64,000 bases of DNA. Origin: Prionace glauca. Taxonomy: Eukaryota; Chordata; Chondrichthyes; Carcharhiniformes; Carcharhinidae. A program made the translations under genes and the position numbers. Positions 34,140 to 45,403 of the stretch are shown piece by piece. The stretch spans positions 35,473,609 through 35,537,608 of the forward strand of contig CM075760.1 of the NCBI GenBank assembly GCA_037974335.1, in the 5' to 3' direction. Position 1 is the first letter of the stretch, and each line of letters opens with the position of its first letter. The notes under the pieces were generated by a model that was given only the letters and a program-made list of their open reading frames with translations, searched no databases and was not told the DNA's origin.

Positions 34140-34530
34140 AATTCAGATCAAGGTGATTGTGTGATGTATACATTGACATGTACTCGTGCAATACCAGTTT
34201 AAACAGCGTGCTATATGTTATAATATATTATAATCATGGACGGGGTCCATTCTAACATATATACATATGGAGGCCAATTCAAAATGAACAGACGCAGGGT
34301 CCAGTGTATTGCGGCAGTCCATGCTTCATGTTATGTAATCCACCAAGATTTATTTCCATCTGCTGGCAAAACTTTGTAATTACAGTTAGTGTGAAAATAT
34401 CATTGTCAGGTATGATCTATGGTATCAATGGAAGAAGAATTCACATCCATTAATGTCATATCACATCCCTTTCTGCAAGGTGCGAAAATTTATGGTGCAG
34501 TGAATTGTACATGTCCGTTGCTGAATTATG
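34140..34530. other. Nothing recognised
   Basis: AT-rich sequence with traces of the decayed tandem repeat around 34,200-34,330. No gene seen. Confidence 0.45.
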
Positions 34531-34534
34531 CAGA

Positions 34535-35345
34535 TGAAGTGGTGTACGGCAGGAATCTGTCTGGGGCCTCAATTATTTATAATATTCCTTAAGGGCTTAG
34601 ATAATGGGACAAAATCTCAAATATCCAAATGATAGATCAAGATATAATTTTTAGATGGGACAACACTAAATTTAGTAGATGCCAAATAGGATTTGGGGTT
34701 CGGCACATAGTTTCTTAAAATGTCACGATCTGCTGCAGAAAATAATCATTAAGACCAATGGAATGCCTCCCTTCATATCCAAAGGACTTGGGGATAGGGA
34801 GGCAGATGTTGTGCTCCAATTGTGCACAATCCTTGTTCCACCCCAATTAGAGCACTGTGAGCAAGTATGGGCAACATATCTTTGGAAAAATGTTGACTCT
34901 GGACGGAGTTCAACACAAGTTGCGAGGAGAGATCAGACGAATTTGGACATTTTTCTCTCGAATTCAGAAGGTTGAGGGCTGTTCTGGTAAAAACCTATGA
35001 ATTAGCTACAGGGAAGGATTGTTTCCATTAGTTGAAGGTTCGAGGTTAAAAGGCCATAGTTGAAAAAAATAGAGAAAGGCCTTTCAGGAGAGTTGAAAGA
35101 AAACATGAGTACATGTCGAGAGAGGTGAATGATTGGAACACTCTTCGGCAATTGCCGGTGGGAGCTGGTACAATTGTTACATTTAAGTCTGAGGTCTTCT
35201 TTAATTGAACAGGTGTATCAAGAGATATGGACTTAGCGAAGCCAAAATGGATTCAGCCACAGATCAGCCATGATCTTATTAAATGGTGGGGCCAGTTCGA
35301 GGAGCTGAGTGGCCTACTCCTGTAGCTGTATTCCGATGTTGCCAG
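34535..35345 (+). mobile_element. Degenerate CR1-like LINE C, C-terminal half
   Basis: It starts at GTACGGCAGGAATCTGTCTG (PQGSVLGPQ region). A readable piece is GLGDREADVVLQLCTILVPP followed by QLEHCEQVWATY. The tail at 35,250-35,335 has ACAGATCAGCCATGATCTTA and GGCCTACTCCTGTAG. The frame is lost in many places. It may be the other half of the LINE at 31,080-31,870, separated by later insertions, but the two overlap by some 20 bases, which argues against that. Confidence 0.75.
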
Positions 35346-35739
35346 GGCAGCATCAGACGAAAATGGCTCAATCCATGGGAATATATTTTTGTTGATTTTG
35401 ATTAAAAGGAGGGATGTTGCCCAGGGAGCTGTTGGAGACCACGGGACCTTTAATGTCCAGCTCAGCAAACATGGCGTTAGGGAAAATGTTCCTCATTCCA
35501 TTTGAAATTTAGTTGGGTCTCTGAAGACTCCCAGGAAGCCAAGATGTAGTTTTAAGTTGAAAAAAAAATGTGTGTGTGTGTGTGAAAGGGAAACAATTTG
35601 TGGGGAAGAATGGGAACGACAGAATATATGTGTGTGCGTCTTTGTGTGTTGTCTGATAAATGCCATATAGTTTACAAATCAACAACACAATTAAAACCGG
35701 CATCCTTCCATTTCCAATAGAAAAGTTAGAATCACAGTA
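35345..35739. other. Nothing recognised
   Basis: Contains a short (GT)n run at about 35,570-35,585. No gene seen. Confidence 0.45.
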
Positions 35740-38700
35740 AACACATGTCCACGGTCGGCAAGTGGGAGGCTTTCAAGGGAAAACTGAAAAGGTTGCAGGA
35801 AAGTTGGTTGGTTGTCAAATAGGAGGCAGAGAGTGGGAGTCAATGGATGGTATTCGGATTGGCGGATGGTGACTAGTGGAGTGCCTCAGGGGTCGGTGCT
35901 GGGGCCTCAGCTATTTACCATTTATATAGATGATCTGGACGAGGGAACCGAGTGTATGGTGTCGAAATTTGCTGATGACACCAAGACTGGAGGAAAGGCA
36001 AATTGCGCGGAGGGTGTGGAGAGTCTGCAGAAGGATCTAGATAGGCTGGGCGAATGGGCCAGGAAATGGCAAATGGAATTTAATGTTGGCAAGTGCGAGG
36101 TGGTCCACTTTGGTAGGAATAATGGTAGGAAGGATTATCACTTACGTGGCGAAAAACTGCAGCAGGCGACGGTGCAGAGGGACCTTGGGGTCCTTGTGCG
36201 CGAGTGTCAAAAACTCAGCTTGCAGGTGAAGCAGGTGATCAGGCAGGCGAATGGGATGCTGGCCTTCATAGCGAGGGGGATTGAATATAAAAGTAGGGAG
36301 GTCTTGCTGCGGCTGTATAGAGCATTGGTGAGGCTGAAGTACTGTGTGCAGTTTTGGGCGCCGTATTTACGGAAGGATATTTTGGCCTTGGAGGGAGTGC
36401 AGAAGAGGTTGACTAGGCTGATGCCGGAGTTGAGGGGGTTGAGCTATGAGGAGAGGCTGAATAAACTCGGCTTGTACTCGTTAGAGTTTAGAAGAATGAG
36501 GGGAGATCTCATTGAGACTTATAAGATGATGAATGGGATGGATAGATAGAGGTGGAGAGACTCTTCCTGCTCAGAAAGGATAATAGGACTAGGGGGCACA
36601 GCCTCAAGATAAAGGGGGGGGGGCGGTTTAGAACGGAGTTGAGGAGGAACTTCTTCACTCAGAGGGTGGTGAATCTCTGGAATTCTCTGCCTGTTGAAGT
36701 GGCGGAGGCTGCCTCGCTAAATATTTTTAAGACGCGGGTGATGGGTTTTTGATAAGAGAGGGGATTAAGGGTTATGGGGAGAGGGCGGGAATGTGGAACT
36801 GAGCCACGACAGATCAGCCATGATCTTATTTAATGGCGGGGCAGGCTCGAAGGGCTAGATGGCCTAGTCCAGCTCCTATTTCTTATGTTCTTAAAGACAT
36901 GTGCCGGTAAAAAGGAAGGATGGAAAAGGTAGGATTGGAGAGCTGTGGATTACAGGGGATATTGAGGACTTGGTCAGGAAGAAGAGAGAGCCGTATGTTA
37001 GGTCTAAGCAACTGGGAACGGAGAGAGCACTGGAGGAAGACAGAGAGAGTATGAGGGAGCTCGAACGGGGAGTTAGAAGGGCGAAAGGGGGGCATGAAAT
37101 GACTTTGGCGGATAGGATTAAGGAAAATCCAAAGGCATTTTACTCATACATTAGGAACAAAAGGGTGGTTAGACGGAAAATCGGTCCTCTTTGGGACAGA
37201 GGAGGGGAACTGTGCATAGAGTCTGAGGGAATGGGGGAGATCCTAAATGAATACTTTGCGTTGGTATTCACGAAGGAGAGGGGCTTGGTGTCTTGTACTG
37301 TCTTGGAGGGAGCTGTAGACCAGTTGAAAGAAATATCCATTACAAGGGAGGAAGTGCTAGGGTTTTTAGGCAGCATAAGAACTGATAAAGCTCCGGGGCC
37401 TGATGGCATTTATCCCAGGCTGCTTAGGGAGGTGAGAGATGAAATTGTTGGGCCGCTGACGCAAATCTTTGTCTCTTCTTTGGACGCAGGTGAGGTCCCA
37501 GAGGGCTGGAGGGTAGATAATGTGGTACTGCTGTTTACAAAGGGCAGTAGGGATAACCCTGGTAATTATAGGCCAGTGAGTTTGACGTCAGTGGTAGGAA
37601 AGTTGTTGGAAAAAATTCTAAGGGGTAGGATGTATAAGCATTTGGAACGTTGAGATGTGATGAGGGATACGCAGCATGGCTTTGTTCAGGGGAGGTCTTG
37701 CCTTACGAATCTCGTGGAATTTTTTGAGGAGGTGACAAAAACCGTTGATGAAGGACGAACCGTTGATGTCGTCGATATGGATTTCAGTAAGGCGTTTGAC
37801 AAAGTCGCTCATGGTGGGTTAGTTGAAAAGGTTAAGGCTCATGGGATACAGGCACAAGTATCTAGATGGATTGAAAACTGGATAGTTAACAGGAGACAGA
37901 GAGTAGCAGTGGAAGGGTCCTTTTCTAGCTGGAGGTCTGTCACTAGTGGTGTGCTGCAGGGCTCAGCACTGGGACCTCTTCTATTCGTAATATATATAAA
38001 AAATTTGGAAGAGGGCATACGTGGTGTGATCAGCAAGTTTGCAGATGACACAAAGATGGCTGGATTGGCGGCCAGTGAGGAGCAGTATCTGGCAATACAG
38101 CAGGATATAGATAGGCTGGTATATTGGGCAGATAAATGGCAGGTGGAATTTAATCCTGATAAATGCGAGGTGATGCATTTTGGAAGGAATAATGTAGAGG
38201 GGAGTTGTATGATAAAGGGTAGACCTATTAAGAGTATAGAAATGCAGAGGAAGCTGGGAGTGCAAGTTCACAAGTCTCTGAAGGTGGCAACACAGGTGGA
38301 GAATGTTGCGAAGAAAGTTTATGATATAGGAAGGGGTATAGAGTACAAGAGCTGGCGTCTAATGCTACAGTTGTACAGAACGTTGGTTGGACCGCATTTG
38401 GAGTACTGCGTCTAGTTCTGGTCACATGACTACCGGAAGGACGTGGGCACCCTGGAGAGAGTGCAGAGGAGGTTTACCAGGATGCTGCCTGGTATGGAAG
38501 GACTGGGTTATGAGGAAAGATTGAGTAAACTTGTGCTGTTTTCCTTCGAAAGACAGAGATTGAGCGTGGATTTAATAGAGGTGCATAAAATAATGAAGGG
38601 TATAGATAGAGTAAACAGTGGCAGGCTTTTTCCGTGATTGGAGACAAATATCACGAGGAGCCACAGGCTTAAGGTGAGGGGGGAGAAGTATAATTTGGAT

Positions 38701-39400
38701 GCTAGAGGGAGGTTTTTCACACAGTGGGTCGTGGAGGTATGGAATGCACTGCCAAGTAAGGTGGTGGAGGCAGGCACGCTGGACTTGTTTAAGGTTTACT
38801 TAGATAGACACATGAGCAAAATAAGGATGGAGGGTTATTGGAGACTGTTTTAAATAAGGATCAGAGCCTCAGGACGTTCCTGGAAATCTAATGCTACATT
38901 TGTTGATATTTTTCTCTTTTACTCTGCATGTGCGTCGGTCCACCTTGTTGTCTAACGAGGGGCATGCACACTGTGGGTCATGCGTGGGCTGCTCTTGGAT
39001 GTTTCGAGAGTGGCCTAGTACTTTGCGTCGTTTGTGTCTGCTTCAAAATGGACCAGCAGATGGGCACCACAACAGCTCAGTGACTATCACCGTTAGTTGT
39101 CCAGATACATGGATTTGGGCCAGTGTCTTTGGGAAACTGCACATTCTCCCTGCGGTTGCGTGGGTTTTCTCCGGGTGTCCCGGTTTCCTCCCACACCCCA
39201 AAGAAGTGTTATTAGGCTGACTGGTGTAAATAATTGTCCCTAAATTATTCTCCCCTTAATCTGGTTTCCAATGGGGGTACCATAAGCATAGACACGGGTC
39301 AAGGGTGGAGGAGGAAAAACACATTGTGAAGATGGTGGCGCGGGCTCGTTGGGCCGAAGGGCCTGATTCCCGTGTTGTGTTGTTCTTTGATCATTGTTCT
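35740..39400 (+). mobile_element. CR1-like LINE E, split by LINE D
   Basis: Same subfamily as LINE A: the 5'-truncated end of the endonuclease, reverse transcriptase and the same 3' UTR with SINE-like segment (39,090-39,390). The stretch 35,740-35,803 (GGCTTTCAAGGGAAAACTGA) matches LINE A at 10,500-10,570. The copy resumes at 36,893 with GACATGTGCCGGTAAAAAGG. From 36,901 to 38,853 one frame runs throughout with only three in-frame stops: near 37,651, 38,413 and 38,635, each a single-base change relative to LINE A. Confidence 0.92.
35804..36892 (+). mobile_element. CR1-like LINE D inserted into LINE E
   Basis: 5'-truncated LINE of a second subfamily. The reverse transcriptase frame at 35,812-36,549 has NRRQRVGVNGWYSDWR, TSGVPQGSVLGPQLFTIYID and SKFADDTKTGG. 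A one- or two-base loss near 36,545 shifts into 36,552-36,752 (RNFFTQRVVNLWNSLPVEVA). The 3' end is CCTATTTCTTATGTTCTT. AAAG at 35,800-35,803 and 36,893-36,896 flanks it as a target-site duplication, and LINE A shows the uninterrupted sequence CAGGAAAGACATGTG. Confidence 0.93.
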
Positions 39401-40005
39401 ATTCATTTCAGCTTGGTGTCTTTTCTTCATATTTCACATTTGTTGATGACTGAGGAGGTCAATTTTTGAGAGGTTGATTCAACCCTAAGTGTTGTCCATG
39501 AGGCTATCAGTTCTGTTGTAAATTGTCCCTTTCTGTGTCATGAATGAGACCGAGAATTTTTTGATGGAGAGCTTAGTTCCCCCAAATGTTGTAGTCTCTG
39601 CCCTGATGTTAGTGTCGAATGTCTCACTGAGATTCATCCATGTATGAGTATGATATGTACATCTCCCAACATAAACAAAACACTGCGCTTCAGGTTAATC
39701 CCGGTCTTCAAGCAGATGAGTAACAAAATTGTCATCCTATCAAAGGCCTGTCCCGTAATGTTATGATTGAGATACACCTACAGATGTTGCCGTCTCTTCT
39801 TCTTCCTTGTCTTTGGATAGTGTGATGTTTCTGAATCATGAATCTCCTGTGGAACGGAACCTATCTTCTGGCAGAGAAAGAGGTGGTAAATGTTCAGAAA
39901 GTTGATATTTATTTTCATCAATTGCCATCCATTTACAAAGGTACCCAATTGCGTTCATTAATTATCATCCATTCATAAATATTGCTATGTTGATGTTTTA
40001 ATTTA
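39400..40005. other. Nothing recognised
   Basis: Unique-looking sequence between LINE E and the immunoglobulin array. The last 150 bases (CAATTGCCATCCATTTACAA and following) resemble 48,360-48,460 and so belong to the duplicated immunoglobulin unit. No open frame of note. Confidence 0.5.
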
Positions 40006-40700
40006 AGGGATATGGACGTTGCTGGCCTAGTCAGTATTTATTGCCTATTTCTCATTGCCTTTAGTAAACTGGTGGTAAGCTACCTTCTTGAATTGCTGCA
40101 GATCCTGTGGTGTAGATACCTATACGGTCCTGTTACACAGGGAGTTCTAGGATCTCGGTCCTGCGACAGTGATGGAAGGATGATATATTTCCACATCAGG
40201 TATATGACTGACTTGGAGAGGAATTTATAGGTGATATTTCCTGGTAACTGTTACCCCTGTCCTTGCAAATAGCAACCCACCGTGTGGCTGCCTAAGGAGC
40301 CTTGGTGAGGTTCGGAAGTGAAACTTGTAGATGGTGCGTAATGATGCTCTGTGTGGTGAAGGGAGTGAGCATTTGCAAATGCTGTACCTGTCAAGCCGGC
40401 TGCTTTGGCCTGAATGGGATGAAGATTTTTGAATGTTGCTTGAACTGTACCTATTCAAGTAAGTGGAGAGAACCATTTTGTCCCCTAATATGTGTCGTGC
40501 AGGTGGTGCACAGGTTTGGGAAGTTAGGGGGTGGGTTACTCACAGCAGGCTGAGCTGATATTCCAGCTGGGGCATGTATATACCCAGCTAACACAGCGAT
40601 TAGCCAATGGTAACCTCGAAGATGTTGATAGTTGTTGATTCAGTGTTGTAATATCATTGGGTGACAAGGGGCAACGGTCAGATTCCCCCTTTTTGGAGGT
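40005..40700 (-). mobile_element. LINE H-type 3' end, cluster 1
   Basis: Reading along plus: GGCCTAGTCAGTATTTATTG, TGAATTGCTGCAGATCCTGT, GGCTGACTTGGAGAGGAAT-like text, then GATGTTGATAGTTGTTGATT. This is the reverse complement of a LINE 3' part. A related fragment stands at 48,465-48,700 before cluster 2, in the same orientation and relative place. Confidence 0.75.
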
Positions 40701-40734
40701 GGTCATCGCCTGATGCCAATATTACCAATAATTC

Positions 40735-40815
40735 TCCATTCACAAAAATAAATAGTAAAAATTCACAAAAATAAATAAATAAAAATAAATAAATTCTCAA
40801 AAATAAATAATAGTG
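40735..40815. repeat. (AAAT)n-rich tract
   Basis: AAATAAATAAATAAAAATAA and variants, directly before LINE F. Confidence 0.9.
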
Positions 40816-40817
40816 GG

Positions 40818-41376
40818 AGGGATTACTATTTCTAGGGGGGAAAGCTGCAGCATGCTACGGTGCAGAGGGACCTGGGGGTTCTTGTGCATGAGTCGCAAAA
40901 ACCCAGGCTGCAGGTGCAGCAAGTGATCAGGAAGGCGAATGGGATGCTGGCTTTTATAGCGATGGGGATAGAATATAAAAGCAGGGAGGTCTTGCTGCAA
41001 CTGTACAGGGTACTGGTGAGGCCGCAGCTGGAGTACTGTGTGCAGTTCTGGTCGCTGCACTTGTGGAAGGATATTTTGGCCTTGGAGGGAATGCAGAGGA
41101 GGTTCACTAGGCTGATACCGGAGATGAGGGGGTTGAACTTTGAAGAGAGGCTGAATAGACTGGGTCTGTACTCGTTGGAATTTAGAAGGATGAGGGAGGA
41201 TCTTATAGAGACGCATAAGATAATGAAGGGGATGGTTAGGGTAGAGGTAGAGAGATTCTTTCCGCTCAGAAAGGATAGCAGGACTAGAGGGCACATCCTC
41301 AAGATAAGGGGGGGGCAGCAGTTTAGAATGGAGTTGAGGAGGAACTTCTTCACTCAAAGGGTGGTGAATCTCTGGA
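40818..41376 (+). mobile_element. CR1-like LINE F, fragment
   Basis: An open frame of 173 residues at 40,860-41,381: QRDLGVLVHESQKPRLQVQQ, RALVRPQ-type motif (YRVLVRPQLEYCVQFWSLHL), then FFTQRVVNLWN, where the element stops and an (AAATT)n run begins. Same subfamily as LINE D. Both ends are truncated and the frame is intact over its length. Confidence 0.9.
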
Positions 41377-41400
41377 ATTAAATTAAATTAAATTAAATTG
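41377..41400. repeat. (AAATT)n tract
   Basis: Four to five AAATT units joining LINE F to the SINE that follows. Confidence 0.9.
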
Positions 41401-41635
41401 AGATTAAATCCGACCATGGCAGCAGGTGGAATTTGAATTCAATCAATAAATTTTGATTCATACTGATAGCGACGAGATAACCCTCTGATTCCCCAGTGAA
41501 GGACATCTGCCATCCCTACTTGGTCTCAGCAAGGTGTAACTCAAGATGGACCGTCATGTATATAACTGGGCAATGCCCTCTGAGATGCCCTAACACACCA
41601 CTCAGCTGAAAAGGAATTAAGCACAGGAAATCAAT
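41400..41635 (+). mobile_element. Second tRNA-SINE family, cluster 1 copy
   Basis: Lacks the tRNA head. It contains GGCAGCAGGTGGAATTTGAA, GGACATCTGCCATCCCTACT and CACCACTCAGCTGAAAAGG. A copy at the matching position before cluster 2 (50,208-50,475) shows that it inserted before the clusters separated. Confidence 0.75.
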
Positions 41636-42905
41636 GTTGTTCTTTCCAGGGACCCCCACGTCCCATGGAAGAATAAAGTGAAATAAAACACCAGCCTACA
41701 TGTTTATGCAGTATAAGATATATCACCTCTCTGAATCAACACTCACAATCTGCCTGTATTTATTTCTATCCATCCATCACAGTGTTTCGTTGGGTTGGAG
41801 AGATCATCATTGTTACTAACAAGGTGCCAGAGAATCTGGGTAGCTTTTTTTCCAATGAAATGGGAAGCATTCATGTAGGTTCACAGCTTTAAAAAATAAT
41901 AATTAAGTTGCCTCGAGTTGTTGCTGGGCAGATTTGTTTATAAATAGGCTCTATTGACAATGCTAAGAGTTTGAGGTTGGCTTGCAGCCAACTGTTCAGT
42001 ACTGAGGAAACAGATCTTTGACTTACTGAACAAACACCGTCAGATGCTTCCTGTAAATATCTTCGGGCAGTTGGCAGCAGGTTGGACTGCTGCCAAATAC
42101 TGCGTGGGACAGATTAGCGCGAATATGTAAGGATTAAATGGGACTTATCCAGTTATACAATAAATGCTTGATTCCCATAATAAAGAAAGGTTTTTAAAAG
42201 GTATTCCTTCCAAGCAAATATTTTAAAGGGCTGCACTGTGATTAAACAGTATGGGGAACAAGTAAATTGGCCAGATGCTATTTCATTTGTATAACTTCCA
42301 AATAAATATCCTTCCAACAATGAAAGCCACTTTGTGAGTAACTTCATGACCTGCAAGGAAGAGATTTTGACCTCCCCACCCCCAAAGTCCAATGAGATCA
42401 GTGCAATGGCCCCAAAATGAAAATAATTAAAAGTAAAATAAAATCATACAATTGTCTTGAAAAGCGCAGATACCTGGAATATTCTAAGCGTTCTGCACCT
42501 CTTTAAAAAGACAACCTCTCTTATCCCTGATCAGCACCATGTTCTGTTGTCCAGCATAATCTGATTTCGATTATTTAACAGTCGCTCTCATAGCTGCCAA
42601 TGAGTGAAGAAACGGCCTGGTTTAGTGGAAGATAAAACATTTATTTTTGTGATATTGTGCAATATGCCACAAAGTCCTAATGTCCTGAGTTCCCATTACC
42701 AGTGAATGTTCTACAGCCGGTGGCCAATAAAATGAGCAGCAGTGATTTGGATGTTGACAAAGAACTTTCCTGATCACCGTGTCCGTTCGGATTCTATAAA
42801 TTCTCTGTCAAAGGTTGATGTCGATGTCATGTTTCCCTGTCAGCTCATATAATTATAAGTCCACCAGTTTTCTTTCGTGTTAATTTTCACAGGGTAAAGG
42901 AGCCT
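41636..42905 (+). other. Immunoglobulin 5' flank, cluster 1 copy
   Basis: It matches 50,480-51,700 throughout, with drift. Shared stretches include CAATCTGCCTGTATTTATTT, GACAGATTAGCGTGAA-like text, GAAGATAAAACATTTATT, TTGTGATATTGTGCAAT and GTGTCCGTTCGGATTC. No long frame runs through it, so I treat it as non-coding flank carried along in the tandem duplication. Confidence 0.75.
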
Positions 42906-42962
42906 TTGGGGAAATCTAACGTGTAATATTGCATCACATGACGATTGTCCTTTTTGAATTAA

Positions 42963-43268
42963 TTTGTGGATGGCATGGTGGCATATATGTTAGGGCTTCT
43001 GCCTCAAAGCGCCAGGGACCCGGGTTCAACTCCCGGTTTGGGTCTGTCTGTGTGGAGTCTGCATATTCTCCAATTGCTTGCTCATTTACTCACATTGTTC
43101 AAGGATATGCCGCTTAGGTTGATCCACGATGATGAATTGTCCAATCGTGTCAAGAGAATTAGCAGGGAATATACGTGGGGTGATGGGGATAGACTGAGGT
43201 GGGAATGTTGCGGGTTTGGGCCTGATAGGCCAAAAGGCCTTCTTCTGCTCTGTAATGATTCTATGGAC
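42963..43268 (+). mobile_element. tRNA-SINE
   Basis: Head GGATGGCATGGTGGCATATA, B box GGGTTCAACTCCCGG, body GTCTGTGTGGAGTCTGCATA, 3' end AAAGGCCTTCTTCTGCTCTG and TGATTCTATGG. The body is degraded. Confidence 0.88.
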
Positions 43269-43274
43269 ATGGGC

Positions 43275-43590
43275 ACCTTTGACTGATCAGAATTTATTGC
43301 CTACTTCTTGTCCGAGGGCAGTGAGAGCCAATCACATTGCTGTGGTTCTTGGGTCACACATAGGCCAGACCAGGCAAGGACGGCAGATTCCCTTCTCTAA
43401 AATACATTAGTGAAGCAGGTAGGGTTTTACACAATCGACAATGATATCATGACCATAAGTGGATTCTTATTTCCAGATGATTTTTATACTGAATTTAAAT
43501 CCCACCATCTGTGGTGGTGGGATTCGAAGTCGGGTCCTGAGAACATTAGATAAGTTTGTGTATTAATTGCCTCTCTATAACATGAGGCCA
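43275..43590 (-). mobile_element. Second tRNA-SINE family, minus strand
   Basis: Reading along plus: ATCAGAATTTATTGCCTACT (tail complement), CCACATTGCTGTGG-like text, GGTCACACATAGGCCAGACC, then GGTGGTGGGATTCGAAGTCG, the complement of the B box region. The tail complement GAATTTATTGCC matches the LINE H 3' end, so the two share a tail. Confidence 0.8.
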
Positions 43591-43895
43591 TTTCTTCCCT
43601 CCTTCTTGTATCCAGTCCCAAATTACAGTGACAGCTACCCACACCTGAAATAAAATTATTCCAGCAATTAGTTACATAAATCGATAATAATTCTTCAAAT
43701 GGATTATATTTTTGCTGCAATGTGCAAATCAGACTGGCGTTTTTACCCTGATAAGGTCATGTCATCTTCTTTATGTCTATTCTCTTGTGAAAGGGGGTGC
43801 AGAATTAAGGGACTTGATTTACAATCAAATTGTTTTTTTCTCTATAACAGAGGCTCAAATATAATTTCACCTTTTGGTCTAGCAGAGACGTTCCA
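43590..43895. other. Nothing recognised
   Basis: The place where a leader exon and promoter of the cluster 1 V segment should lie. I find neither a TATA-like site nor a leader-like frame comparable to 52,298-52,442. Confidence 0.5.
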
Positions 43896-43984
43896 ATGGA
43901 TCTCATTCTTTCTGCCTCAGTGTTAGGCTGTCTGTTGAATATTCCAGTGTCAGCAATCAATTCACTGGGAATAATCCTCGGTGT

Positions 43985-44295
43985 TTTTTGATATATTTTA
44001 TTTGATTTATTATTATCACACACATTAGTACAGTCTTGCGCACTATACAGACGGAGCATACCGTGCATAGAGAAGGAAGGGAGAGAGTGAAGAATATTAT
44101 GTTGCAGTCATAGCTCGGGTCTAGAAAAATATCAATTTAATGCGAGGTAGATCCATTCAAAATTCTGATTGCAGCTGTAAAGAAATTGTTTCTGAGTCGG
44201 TTTGTAGTGTCTTCAGATTTTGTTTTTTACCTAGTTCCCGATGGAAAAAGGTGAGAGAGTGTGCCCGGGGTGAGTTGTGTTTTCTTTTCATAGTT
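43985..44295 (+). mobile_element. Dispersed repeat in the V pseudogene intron
   Basis: It begins TTATTATCACACACATTAGT, contains CTATACAGACGGAGCATACC and GCGAGGTAGATCCATTCAAA, and ends near GTGTGCCCGGGGTGAG. I recognise it as a common shark interspersed repeat but cannot name its class. It is absent from the leader intron at 52,443-52,575. Confidence 0.7.
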
Positions 44296-44549
44296 TTTTT
44301 TTAAAGTGTCGAATCGGAGGTTGTGTTGACTCAGCCAGAGGCAGAAACCGGGCATCCCTGAGGCTCCCTGAGACTGAGCTGTAAAGACAAAGTGTTCAAT
44401 ATGGGCAGCAACTGGATGGTCTGGGTCCGACCAGTCCCTGATAGGGTTTATAGTCTCTCCTTCAGTATGATAGTCTTGGATCAACCCACAATTCCTCCGC
44501 CCCAGAGATTCAGAATCAATTTATTCCACCCAAAGACACTTAAAACAAC

Positions 44550-44696
44550 GTGAAGAGAAAATGCTGGACAGTCTCGGGACATCTGGACTCGAAACGTCAG
44601 CTGTTCCCTCTCCTTACAAATATTGACAGGCCTGCTGAGATTTTCCAGCATTTTCTCTTTGGGTTTGAATTCCAGAATCTACAGAATTGTTTTTAT
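44550..44696. mobile_element. Short palindromic repeat inserted in V pseudogene FR3
   Basis: The ends are inverted repeats: AGAGAAAATGCTGGA at the start and TCCAGCATTTTCTCT near the end, with GACTCGAAACGTCAGCTGTT inside. A 12-bp near-identical direct repeat flanks it. The shape is that of a MITE-like element. Relatives lie at 44,965-45,060, 48,760-48,880 and 49,110-49,255. Confidence 0.75.
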
Positions 44697-44730
44697 ACTT
44701 CAAACAACATCTTCTCTTTGCAAATAACTA

Positions 44731-45400
44731 TAAACCGAGTATTCCTATCTTTCCCCTGTCTGTCCTACACAGACTCCAGTTCCATGTGATGAAAATAACC
44801 CTTCACCACCACTGAAATATCCGAGAAAGCCACCCAGTTGTATTAAAGCGGCAGTGGAAAGTCACCCATCCAGAGGGCAGGTTTCAGCAAGATGGTTCAC
44901 AATCACCAATTAATGTTAGCTTTGTCAGTGACGCTCGCATCCAGAAATTCAATAAAATCAGTGCAAATTGCTGCAGATTCCGGAAATCTAAAACTAAAAC
45001 AGCAACAGTGCTACTCAACATCTCAATGGGTATCATCAGAGAGAGAGAGAACCAGATTCGTATTTAACATCAATGCCAGGATGTAAAATCTCTTGATATA
45101 ATTATGAACAGGAAGTCTGTTCTGTCCAATATCCGACCCAAAACCTCATTTGTCAAATAAAATCGCAAATTTGTTGGCCATTTATCACAACCGGGTTTGT
45201 GGGAGTTTGTGGTACGTAACTTACCTGGTTAGTTACAACATGGGAACAGCGAGTAAATTCAGCAAAGGTACCTCAGTGAGTTTTAATAACTTTGGGGCGA
45301 CATGAGGTCGGGTAAAATGTTCTATACATTCAAATTCCCCCATAATTTGTAATACTTTGGAATCGCTGAGATTAATGTGAATATAATCACTGCTCTGCCT
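44731..45400. other. Remainder of cluster 1, no D or J found
   Basis: I searched by eye for CACTGTG/CACAGTG heptamers paired with nonamers and found none here or further to 46,400. 44,965-45,060 resembles the palindromic repeat family (ATTCCGGAAATCTAAAACTA, TCAACATCTCAATGGG). Confidence 0.6.
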
Positions 45401-45403
45401 GAT

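Larger units (their letters stand above)
32128..34140 (-). mobile_element. Non-LTR LINE H, fragment interrupted by younger inserts
   Basis: Decayed LINE with its coding sense on the minus strand. The parts at 32,128-32,256 and 33,101-34,140 belong to one copy. Minus-strand translation includes DQKWDVH and EPICSQWGSGGKHS. The same family recurs at 40,005-40,700, 48,465-48,700, 58,400-58,790 (3' ends) and 60,225-60,445. It is split by LINE B at 32,257-33,100, a second LINE 3' tail at 33,790-33,880 and an ATT microsatellite. Confidence 0.75.
43895..44730 (+). pseudogene. Immunoglobulin VH pseudogene, cluster 1
   Basis: Intron text at 43,915-43,985 (CAATTCACTGGGAATAATCC) matches the leader intron of the VH gene at 52,397. 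The V exon starts near 44,306 and reads [14 protein letters not shown], a TGA stop where the good gene has Gly, then GSLRLSCKDK and NWMVWVRPVPD. The leader exon is not found. A repeat of about 310 bp sits in the intron (43,985-44,295). A second of 147 bp (44,550-44,696) sits in FR3, flanked by ACTTAAAACAAC and ACTTCAAACAAC. FR3 resumes for about 20 bases and then ends: no second Cys, no RSS. Dead. Confidence 0.93.

Noticed and set aside
31080-35345. LINE halves at 31,080-31,870 and 34,535-35,345 as one split element
   Set aside because: Both contain the PQGS-region sequence, so they overlap by about 20 bases; two separate insertions are simpler, though a long target duplication cannot be excluded.
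40797-41357. 186- and 173-codon frames on the minus strand
   Set aside because: Antisense shadows of LINE F reverse transcriptase.
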